A DNA stretch of 64,000 nucleotides from Armatimonadota bacterium (GTDB lineage Bacteria > Armatimonadota > UBA5829 > DSUL01). The notes under the pieces are model-generated. The model worked only from the letters and a program-made list of their open reading frames with translations, made no database searches and was not told the origin of the DNA. Positions 20,353 to 27,440 of this stretch are shown one piece after another; within the stretch, counting starts at the first letter, position 1; each line of letters starts with the position of its first letter. The stretch is taken from positions 1 to 64,000 of the forward strand of contig JADLDK010000010.1 of assembly GCA_020846715.1 (NCBI GenBank), in the 5' to 3' direction. The position numbers and the translations under genes were made by a program.

Positions 20353-20377
20353 CGGCCTGCCGGATCAGGCCGCTTTT
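20353..20377 (+). terminator. Intrinsic terminator of the 19186 oxidoreductase gene
   Basis: CGGCCTG (20353-20359) pairs perfectly with CAGGCCG (20366-20372) over a six-base loop, followed by CTTTT. It overlaps the stop codon of the convergent gene. Confidence 0.75.
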
Positions 20378-22113
20378 CGTTCGTTCTGAGACTCAGGGGT
20401 TGTCGCTGTCATGGGCGCCTGCTCCTGAGTTTCTTGAGCCGCAGCTTCAGCCGATCTTAGGGCGGCAATCTCCTGAGCCGCCTGCACTTTCAGATCGCGC
20501 AGGTGAGCTGCGCTTTGCTCCAGCGATCGCAAAGACTTCTGAAGCTCGTTTTCAATCTGCCCGATAGCTATCGAGTTTTCACGCCGGCAGGCGTTTGCCC
20601 GGCTTGTGTAGGCGAGGCTGGCGGAGCTGGAGTTGAGCAGGTAGGTGAACGAGACTGAGGCCACCAGCGCCGGTAGAAACAGCGCCAGCCCACTTTCCAC
20701 ACTGCCTGTCACCGCGCCGCCGATAAATGTAGCCGCCAGCGCGAGACCGAAGCTCCACGAGACAGTCAGGCGGGGGCGCGAATCGCGCTCTTTGGCAGCT
20801 TCCTGAATGGCAGCATTCATCTGCGCGCGTGCGGCCGCCTTGGCTTCCTCGGCTCGCTTGCGCGTCTCTGTAATGCGCTGAACGACCGTGCGCAGGGCCT
20901 CTGAGCGCGCTGTCGTCTCCTCTTCGAGCGCCTGACAGGCGAAAACAAAAACTTTGGATCGGCTGGTTGCGGCGTGTCTGGCAATCTCCAGACAACTGAA
21001 GAAGTCCGTATCTTCAATGTCCGTCAAGAGAATGTCCGGGTTCTGCTTAAGCTGCGCAGGCAGCTTGATATCAAACTGACAGTTCGCTTCGACTGCGGCG
21101 CATCGCTCGAGGGCATCCTTCCAACCGGCCAGCTTCTCGCGAGCTGTCTCCTGGGCCGTCTGCGAAAGCTGTTGTGTGAGTGCGCGTATCGCTGCGCCGA
21201 CCTCTGAGAAATCCTTGTCAGAAAGCACGCAAACGTAGGTAAGCGGGACCAGCTCGATGCAGCGCTCCAGCAGATCGATGGCTTTGTGCTCATCGCCCGC
21301 CAGAGCCGCGCACCTCGAAGCCTCATAGAGCACGTCGTAGGTCGGAGATATCTGAACGGCGATGTTTGCCGCGGCCTGCGCATCATCCATGGATCCGCGT
21401 TCGCAGTAGAAATGTATCAGATGTTTGAGACAAAGCAGATACAGTCCGGCCGGATCGTCTGTTGTCAACTCTGCGGCCAAACGAATTGCGCTCTCAGCTT
21501 CCGCCGGACCTCCTCCGGTGCGCCACAGCATCCAACCCATGTCAAACCACGCTGAGGCGTCCACTTGAGCGCAGGAGTAGTCCAGATAACGCCTCAGAGT
21601 GTCAATCCCTTCCAGGAAAAACTCGCTGCGCTGCTGCGCTTCTGCGCGCATCCCCCGCAGGAGAGAATGATCCGCCATCTGGCGCAGTGCCAGCGCCTCT
21701 GCGGGTGTGTCCGAAGGCGCGCTGTGGTTTGCGAGTCTCAGGCAGCTTCGGTGCGCCAACAGGTCTGAGGCTATGCGCGTGATGCCGTTTTGCACCATGG
21801 CGCGCACGTTGGAAGAGATAGCGTCTGGGGCAACAGGCTGGTCTGGTTCTATGCCTGGAAACTGGGCGCCGGTGGCTTCCAAAATCGCCGCGTGCATTTG
21901 AGCGCACACATTGCGCAACTCAGCGTGAGCGGCCGCAGTCTGAAAGATAGCCCGCGCAATGGGCTCGGCGGCAAAGACGGCCGCGTCCGAGACTCTGACG
22001 GCGAGTCTAACGGCTGGATAGTAGCTCTCTATGAACCGAAGAGGCGCTGCGGACGGCGGTCGTCCGGCGGCTGTCTGGTCGTTGCTGCTGTTTGGTCGCA
22101 GGTTGTGTGACAT
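20365..22113 (-). CDS. Large TPR-like protein with a C-terminal membrane hairpin and coiled coils
   Basis: A 582-residue protein that I do not recognise. The region around residues 150-290 has helical pairs with a TPR-like pattern (ASAWFDMGWMLWRTGGGPAE, AGLYLLCLKHLIHFYCERG, YEASRCAALAGDEHKAIDLL). A charged coiled coil covers roughly 385-450 (TRKRAEEAKAAARAQMNAAI). Two hydrophobic helices near 455-500 follow (FGLALAATFIGGAVTGS, LALFLPALVASVSFTYLLN), then a second coiled coil to the end. Topology suggests both long soluble parts on the same side of the membrane, likely cytoplasmic as no signal peptide is present. It could be a scaffold or sensor. It stands alone, convergent with the oxidoreductase. 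Confidence 0.75.
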   Translation of the reverse strand: MSHNLRPNSSNDQTAAGRPPSAAPLRFIESYYPAVRLAVRVSDAAVFAAEPIARAIFQTAAAHAELRNVCAQMHAAILEATGAQFPGIEPDQPVAPDAISSNVRAMVQNGITRIASDLLAHRSCLRLANHSAPSDTPAEALALRQMADHSLLRGMRAEAQQRSEFFLEGIDTLRRYLDYSCAQVDASAWFDMGWMLWRTGGGPAEAESAIRLAAELTTDDPAGLYLLCLKHLIHFYCERGSMDDAQAAANIAVQISPTYDVLYEASRCAALAGDEHKAIDLLERCIELVPLTYVCVLSDKDFSEVGAAIRALTQQLSQTAQETAREKLAGWKDALERCAAVEANCQFDIKLPAQLKQNPDILLTDIEDTDFFSCLEIARHAATSRSKVFVFACQALEEETTARSEALRTVVQRITETRKRAEEAKAAARAQMNAAIQEAAKERDSRPRLTVSWSFGLALAATFIGGAVTGSVESGLALFLPALVASVSFTYLLNSSSASLAYTSRANACRRENSIAIGQIENELQKSLRSLEQSAAHLRDLKVQAAQEIAALRSAEAAAQETQEQAPMTATTPESQNERKAA

Positions 22114-22583
22114 CGGGTGTCAACTGACTGGCGTCAGGCGCCGTTGCTAAAAATCCGCAATTGTACGAGTAATCTTTCCATATTGCGCCGCATTTCCACA
22201 TACCAACCAAAACAGACTCACTTTGAGATGCGACTTCAAACACGTCCGTTCTTCCCAAAAGTGAATTTTCTCGCGAACAAGCAGGGATCAAAAAGTGATA
22301 GTCTTGAAGTATACTGTAATGGAATTGCGTCTGGTCTGCGCAGTAGTGGTCTGAGATTCCAGGTCGCGTTTGTTGACTCGAAGAGTGTCTCGGACTCTTT
22401 CTGTCGCATCTGTGGCAACACTGATACTCTGCGGCAGGGATTCCCGATGTTGGCTGGCGAATAGGCATGGGGCGTCTGGGGACAACACTCGTCTGACAGA
22501 ACAACTCGCGGGCCTTGCAGTGGGAAACGCGGATTTCCCCACGCCTATACTTGGGAACAGAGCGGGCCACAGGAGGTCATCAT
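22114..22583 (+). other. 470-base intergenic region between divergent genes
   Basis: No convincing gene: the ORFs here lack SD sites and family features. On the minus strand TACAAT (complement of 22160-22165 region) could be a -10 for the TPR-like gene. On the plus strand TATACT at 22310-22315 and TATACT at 22547-22552 are candidate -10 elements. The latter would give a 25-base leader for the gene at 22584. A stem GGGAAA/TTTCCC (22523-22528/22535-22540) overlaps that promoter region. No good -35 is visible. Confidence 0.4.
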
Positions 22584-23846
22584 TTGAGTAAAGATTCAAT
22601 TTCTCGCCGCGATTTTCTGATCGGCGCCGGTGCGGCTACCGCCGGATTGTGGCTGATGGGTCAGGAGCTGTTCGCGGCGGAGGCAGAGGGCACACCTGCC
22701 ACAGGCCCCGCAGTTGCGTTGGGGGTCATCGGCCTCGGAGAGCAGGGGCGCAATCTGCTAACGGCGCTTTCCAAGGTTCCAAACGCGTCTGTTGTCGCCG
22801 TCTGCGACACCTACGAGCCCGCTCACAAGAAAGCGCTTGAAATAGCACCGAAAGCGAGTGCGTTTACAGACTACCGAAAGCTGCTCGAGCAACCGGGACT
22901 CGAAGCAGTGCTCGTCGCAACTCCTACGCTTCAGCACAAAGAGATTACTCTGGCTGCTGTTGCGGCTGGGAAGCACGTTTACTGCGAAGCGCCACTCTCC
23001 AGTGACCTGGCCGAAGCAAAGGCTATTGCCCAGGCCGGTAAGGGTTCGAGCAAGATATTCCAGACCGGACTCACTCTGCGATCCAACCCTATTCACAAAC
23101 ACGTGCTTCAGTTTATGCGCACTGGCGTGCCTGGAACGATAGCTCTGTCGCGGGCGCAGTGGCACAAGAAGCAGAGCTGGCGCCGGATGGCGCCGACGAA
23201 CGAGCGTGAAGCGCAACTGAACTGGCGTCTGCAGAAGGCGACCAGCAGCGGACTTCTCGGGGAAATCGGCATCCACCAGGCCGATGTTATGAACTGGTAC
23301 TTCGATACACCTCCAAAAACCATTCGCGCCTTTGGAGGGATCCGAAAGTGGAATGACGGCCGGGATGTCGCTGACACGGCGCAGGCGGTCTTTGAGTATC
23401 CTGCGGGCTTCAACTATCTGTACGACGTGACGCTCGTCAACTCGTTCGACGCGGCGTATGAGGAGGTTTGCGGTTCGGAGTCTGCGGTGGCGATTCACGG
23501 GCAGCGCGCCTGGATGTTCAAGGAAGCGGACTCTGCGATGCTGGGCTGGGAAGTCAAAGCGCGCAAGGACAAGATCATGGACGAAACGGGCATTGCGCTG
23601 GTAGCCGATGCCACCAAAATTCTGGCGGCTGGTGGAGATCCGGCAACGCAGGGTGGTGTTGAACCCGGCAAAGACCCGCTCTATTTCGCCATGGAAGCGT
23701 TCTGCAACAGTGTGCGGGATGGGTCGAAGCCGCTTGCGGACGCAATAGCGGGATACATTGCTACGGTGACGGCTGTTAAAGCTAATGAGGCTCTGGTAAA
23801 CGGCAGCGAGATATCCTACCAGAAGGAATGGTTTGATCTGGCCTGA
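22584..23846 (+). CDS. Tat-exported Gfo/Idh/MocA family oxidoreductase
   Basis: The start is TTG at 22584: AGGAGG at 22571-22576 lies seven bases upstream and the product begins (M)SKDSISRRDFLIGAGAATAG, a twin-arginine signal. Longer in-frame extensions lack this logic. The mature protein has the NAD(P) Rossmann fold (VALGVIGLGEQGRNLL) and the dehydrogenase motif HVYCEAPLSSDLAEAKAI. Here the usual EKP lysine is replaced (EAP), so catalysis may be altered or the protein may not be an enzyme. Such Tat-exported MocA proteins fold with bound cofactor before export and act outside the cytoplasm on glycans or cyclitols. Product 420 residues. Confidence 0.92.
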   Translation: MSKDSISRRDFLIGAGAATAGLWLMGQELFAAEAEGTPATGPAVALGVIGLGEQGRNLLTALSKVPNASVVAVCDTYEPAHKKALEIAPKASAFTDYRKLLEQPGLEAVLVATPTLQHKEITLAAVAAGKHVYCEAPLSSDLAEAKAIAQAGKGSSKIFQTGLTLRSNPIHKHVLQFMRTGVPGTIALSRAQWHKKQSWRRMAPTNEREAQLNWRLQKATSSGLLGEIGIHQADVMNWYFDTPPKTIRAFGGIRKWNDGRDVADTAQAVFEYPAGFNYLYDVTLVNSFDAAYEEVCGSESAVAIHGQRAWMFKEADSAMLGWEVKARKDKIMDETGIALVADATKILAAGGDPATQGGVEPGKDPLYFAMEAFCNSVRDGSKPLADAIAGYIATVTAVKANEALVNGSEISYQKEWFDLA

Positions 23847-23974
23847 GGGCGCCAGACGGTGTTACCGGTGAAGCTGGAGACTGCTGAAGCCTCGCCGTAA
23901 TCAATGTTAAAAGAAGCAGGACAGCTTCGCCATTTGCAGGGCGGTCTGTCTCACAATTCGCGAAGGGAACTCTA

Positions 23975-25255
23975 TTGGAAAAGAAAGCAAAAGACCTGAA
24001 CAATCTGTCGCGCCGGGACTTTCTCAAAGTTGCGGGCATTGGAGCGGCCGGGGTGATGGTAGGCGGGCTGACGTCCAACCGCGCGTTTGCGGCCAGCTCA
24101 GCCAGAGTAATCGGCGCCAACGACCGGATCAACATCGGTCACATCGGTGTGGGCGGCCAGGGCGGCGCGCACATCAACTTTGTCAAGGGGCAGCCGGCAG
24201 ATCAGAATGTGAAATCGGTTGCTGTGTGCGATGTGTGGGACAAACGGCGGAACAGCTCCGCCAGCGCCATAGGCGTTGGTTCAGACAAGGCATACGCCGA
24301 CTACCGCAAGCTGCTTGAAGACAAGGATGTAGATGCTGTTGTCATTGCCACGCCGGAGCACTGGCACGCAAAGATCGCGATAGACGCTATGGATGCGGGC
24401 AAGCACGTCTACTGCGAAAAACCAATGTGCCGCCATCTGGATGAGATTCATCAGCTTCAAGCGGCTGTCAAGCGCAATAAAGTTGCGTTTCAGGTTGGAT
24501 CGCAGGGTTGCAGTGACGCCAAGTGGCGCACGGCTGGAGAACAGGTCAAGGCTGGAAAAATCGGTAAGATTGTCTGGAGCCAGGGCAGCTATTGCCGCAA
24601 CTCCAAAGAAGGCGAATGGGAGTACGGCATCGATCCGGACGCGGTTCCGGGTAAGACACTGGACTGGATTACGTGGACCAAGCCTGTGGGCAAGGTGGAT
24701 TGGAACCCGGAGTACTACTTCCGCTGGCGCAAGTATCAGCTCTTCTCAGCTGGAATTCTCTCCGACCTTTTCCCGCACCGCCTGCACCCGCTGATGATAG
24801 CTACGGGACTGGCTTATCCGGTTCAGGTCAGTTGCATTGGCTCCATTATCGCGCACCCAGACCGCGACGTAGCTGACACGACGCAGATGATGGTGAAGTT
24901 CCCCAACGGCTCCCAGATGGTCATCGCCGGATCGACCGCTAACGAGCAGGGACTTCAGGACATGATTCGAGGGCACAAGGCCACCATTTACTTCGGTGGT
25001 GACAAAGTCGAGATTCGTCCGGAGCGCTGGGCTTCCGATGAGGTCGAGCAGGAAGACGTTCCGGTGATTGGCCCCGGCGAAGATATAGCGGAGCATGAGC
25101 GCAACTGGTTCCACTGCATTCGCACTGGCGACACTCCCAACTGTGACATCGAGCTGGCCGCGCGCGTTCAGACGATTGTGACGCTGGCGGAAGCGAGCTG
25201 GAAGCAGAATAAGACCATGAACTTCAATCCTGAGACGCTCAAGGTCACAAGTTGA
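23975..25255 (+). CDS. Tat-exported Gfo/Idh/MocA family oxidoreductase
   Basis: A 426-residue paralogue of the preceding gene. The start is TTG with AAGGGA upstream, and the Tat signal reads LSRRDFLKVAGIGAAGVMVG. The Rossmann fold INIGHIGVGGQGGAHINF is followed by the intact EKP motif HVYCEKPMCRHLDEIHQL, in contrast to EAP in the gene before it. A characteristic GSQGCSDAKWR block and EYYFRWRKYQLFSAGILSDLFPHRLHP follow, as in the secreted subfamily common in Planctomycetota, Verrucomicrobiota and Armatimonadota. The pair is separated by 128 bases and closed by the strong terminator at 25285-25325. Confidence 0.93.
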   Translation: MEKKAKDLNNLSRRDFLKVAGIGAAGVMVGGLTSNRAFAASSARVIGANDRINIGHIGVGGQGGAHINFVKGQPADQNVKSVAVCDVWDKRRNSSASAIGVGSDKAYADYRKLLEDKDVDAVVIATPEHWHAKIAIDAMDAGKHVYCEKPMCRHLDEIHQLQAAVKRNKVAFQVGSQGCSDAKWRTAGEQVKAGKIGKIVWSQGSYCRNSKEGEWEYGIDPDAVPGKTLDWITWTKPVGKVDWNPEYYFRWRKYQLFSAGILSDLFPHRLHPLMIATGLAYPVQVSCIGSIIAHPDRDVADTTQMMVKFPNGSQMVIAGSTANEQGLQDMIRGHKATIYFGGDKVEIRPERWASDEVEQEDVPVIGPGEDIAEHERNWFHCIRTGDTPNCDIELAARVQTIVTLAEASWKQNKTMNFNPETLKVTS

Positions 25256-25284
25256 ACTGACGCACGGACAATCGTAGAGATGCA

Positions 25285-25325
25285 AACAGCGGCCTGTCCT
25301 TGTTCAGGGCAGGCCGCTGTTTTTG
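25285..25325 (+). terminator. Strong bidirectional intrinsic terminator
   Basis: AACAGCGGCCTG (25285-25296) pairs with CAGGCCGCTGTT (25310-25321), and the inner TCCT/AGGG extends the stem to about 16 pairs with a five-base loop. T-runs on both strands (TTTTT at 25320-25324 on plus, TTT on minus) serve the two convergent genes. Confidence 0.9.
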
Positions 25326-25364
25326 AAGTGTGTTACCCTTACAGACGAGCGGCAATACTTAGTT

Positions 25365-26468
25365 TCACTGCGCCGTCACCGACGTCTCGTACTCCCGCAG
25401 AATCTCTCCCACCCTTCGCACGCGCTCGATATCACAGACAGGCGAGGGCTCGTCGGAGATGCCTAGGACGAGGTTCGGCGAGAAAGTCTCTATGATCTCG
25501 CGTGTTACGCGCTCAAACTCCTCTTCCGGCGTCGAAGGCAGAAAGGCGGTCATCGGAATGCCATCCAGCAAAATCAGATTGTCTCCCAGCGCTTCCTTCA
25601 TCTCGTCAATCGTCAGATCGCCCTGCGGCTTTGGAGTCAGCGCTTCAAAGCCGTCTATCCCGCAGCGCTGGCAGTACTTCAGCAGATGCTTCACGTTTCC
25701 GTCAAAGTGCGACTGTGTGAACTGGCCGGCTTTTCGGAAGCGCTCCCCGCGATCCTGATAGACAGGCAGGACGAACTCCTCGAAGAGTCTGGGTGAGAGC
25801 AAGTACTCGTCGAGGTTGTCTCCAAAGTTGATGATGGGGATTGGCGAGTTGAGGAGCGCCTCCATCGTCCCTTCGTCCGTCTCGTCGATGATTTTGACCA
25901 GCCGTTCGATCAGCTCTCTGTCGTCAGCCAGTAGATAGACCGTTTCCTGCCATCCCACGTAATCCAGCAAAATCCGCTGCATGTTCACCCGTTCATAAAA
26001 GACCATCGGTGCAGCCCGATCGCCGACCATCTCGTCGATTTCTTTGAACTTCTCCATATCAAACCAGATTTTGCTGTTGCGCAGGATGTACTCCATCACG
26101 TCCACGTCCTTATGAGTTTTGATGGGGTTCTCAATCTGATGCTGCGCGAGATCTGTGTGCTTGATAACAGACTTCAGAGTTCCGACAGGCGTGTGCTGCA
26201 GGACGGTTTCGATGTCTGCGTCCCTTTGGACTTCGATGTCGAGGTCAGGTGGATTTTCCCTGGCACGGCACTGGCTGTAGTAGTGATAGGGGCGGATGGA
26301 GCAATTGAGGTCGTCGTAAACTTCGAGCAGGTCCATGTCGCGGTAGCGCTCCGGCAATGTGTTCCGCGCTTTGTTGTAGTTGTACCAGTGCTCAATACGG
26401 GGCTGGTAAACAATACAGTCAACGGGTTTGTGCTGGAATGTGCGCAGGGTCCGTTCCCGAAATGTCAT
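25365..26468 (-). CDS. Uroporphyrinogen decarboxylase (UroD)-like family protein
   Basis: A 367-residue protein of the URO-D superfamily, which includes true UroD and corrinoid-dependent methyltransferases. I start it at ATG 26468 ((M)TFRERTLRTFQHKPVDCIVY) because AGGA lies seven bases upstream and this is the usual family N-terminus; the extra 25 residues from 26543 have no support. Visible elements include GDNLDEYLLSPRLFEEFVLP, HFDGNVKHLLKYCQRCGIDG with a possible metal-binding His/Cys pair, and LGISDEPSPVCDIERVRRVG. No other heme genes are near. The neighbouring MocA oxidoreductases fit the sugar or methyl-transfer branch common in these phyla better than heme synthesis. Confidence 0.85.
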   Translation of the reverse strand: MTFRERTLRTFQHKPVDCIVYQPRIEHWYNYNKARNTLPERYRDMDLLEVYDDLNCSIRPYHYYSQCRARENPPDLDIEVQRDADIETVLQHTPVGTLKSVIKHTDLAQHQIENPIKTHKDVDVMEYILRNSKIWFDMEKFKEIDEMVGDRAAPMVFYERVNMQRILLDYVGWQETVYLLADDRELIERLVKIIDETDEGTMEALLNSPIPIINFGDNLDEYLLSPRLFEEFVLPVYQDRGERFRKAGQFTQSHFDGNVKHLLKYCQRCGIDGFEALTPKPQGDLTIDEMKEALGDNLILLDGIPMTAFLPSTPEEEFERVTREIIETFSPNLVLGISDEPSPVCDIERVRRVGEILREYETSVTAQ

Positions 26469-26573
26469 AGTATTGTCCTGTGATTCGGTGTTGGGCGTCA
26501 ACAAAACTGGCGCTGATGTGTCCTTCGTTGTCACCAGCCGCATGCCCTGCCGTGAGCCTGGGACGTCAGATGA

Positions 26574-26602
26574 CTGCCAACTGGTAAACGAAAGGTCATA
26601 AT
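26574..26602 (+). promoter_or_regulatory. Possible promoter giving a leaderless ruvA transcript
   Basis: CTGCCA (26574-26579) and CATAAT (26597-26602) are 17 bases apart. The ruvA ATG follows the -10 by only six bases and has no SD, so the mRNA would start at or next to the ATG. Confidence 0.45.
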
Positions 26603-26608
26603 CGTCCT

Positions 26609-27202
26609 ATGATCGCACACATCAGGGGAACTGTTCTGAAGATCGGCGCAGGCTATGTAGTGGTTGATGTCGCCGGAGTAGGCTACCGGGTAAATACCCC
26701 CGCATCTGCGCTGACGAGGCTGATTGAGAATGAGCCTGCGGCGTTCCACGTCCACACCATTGTCAAAGAGGACGCAATCGATCTCTATGGATTTGTCAGC
26801 GAGCTGGATCAGCAGGCTTTCGAAGTGTTGATCTCAGTGTCAGGTGTGGGTCCTAAGATTGCGCTGGGGATGCTCTCTTCAATGGACGTGCGAGAGCTGG
26901 CGCATGCCGCGCAGGACAACGGCGTCCGTCTGCAGACTATTCCAGGCGTCGGCAAGAAAACCGCGCAGCGAATATCGCTTGAAATCGGCGAGAAGTTGCA
27001 GGAAATTGCACTGGCGGCCTCTGTGGACGCGGATCATCAGCGCTTTGACGTGATGGGAGACGTCATCGAAGGCTTGATCGCTCTGGGGTACAATCGGGCG
27101 GATGCTCGCAAAGCCGCTCAGGACGCCGCCAAGAATCACACGGACCAGCGCAACCCCGCTGTCATCCTCAAGGATGCTCTCAATCTGTTGAATCAGGCGT
27201 AA
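26609..27202 (+). CDS. ruvA: Holliday junction branch migration protein RuvA
   Basis: DNA-binding subunit of the RuvAB branch migration complex in recombination repair. The 197 residues show the N-terminal OB-fold start MIAHIRGTVLKIGAGYVVVD. Two helix-hairpin-helix motifs (SGVGPKIALGMLSS and PGVGKKTAQRISLEI) follow in the middle, and the C-terminal RuvB-contacting domain ends in VILKDALNLLN. No ruvB or ruvC is next to it; the downstream gene is an unrelated exporter with its own promoter. No SD precedes the ATG. Confidence 0.97.
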   Translation: MIAHIRGTVLKIGAGYVVVDVAGVGYRVNTPASALTRLIENEPAAFHVHTIVKEDAIDLYGFVSELDQQAFEVLISVSGVGPKIALGMLSSMDVRELAHAAQDNGVRLQTIPGVGKKTAQRISLEIGEKLQEIALAASVDADHQRFDVMGDVIEGLIALGYNRADARKAAQDAAKNHTDQRNPAVILKDALNLLNQA

Positions 27203-27270
27203 CAATTCACGCCGCCGTCAATCCGGATCGCGAGAAGTTCAAAACAGTCTCCTTCAAAGAGTTCTTCGTG

Positions 27271-27299
27271 TTTACACTCAAACGGGCGAGTGATAGAAT
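27271..27299 (+). promoter_or_regulatory. Sigma-70 promoter of the ABC exporter-DUF1854 operon
   Basis: TTTACA (27271-27276) and TAGAAT (27294-27299) are exactly 17 bases apart, each one mismatch from consensus. Transcription would start near 27306, leaving a leader of about 135 GC-rich bases before the chosen ATG. Confidence 0.7.
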
Positions 27300-27440
27300 C
27301 TGGAGAGAAAGGGGTTGGTGTGCCCCAGGCAATGGTACGGCGCAAGCGCTAACGCCGTCCGTGAGCCGGGCCGCCGGTGGATCCCGCGCGCTTCTCCACT
27401 GAGCTGCGCTCAAGCCATCGGGGCCGGGGGTGCCCGCGTT

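Noticed and set aside
22117-22464. 115-codon frame in the 470-base intergenic region
   Set aside because: No SD, no recognisable domain, composition unlike the neighbours; the region is more likely regulatory.
27315-27440. 42-residue N-terminal extension of the ABC exporter from a TTG
   Set aside because: AGGGG directly abuts the TTG without spacing, the start lies only ~9 bases from the predicted transcript start, and the residues are low-complexity Arg/Gly.
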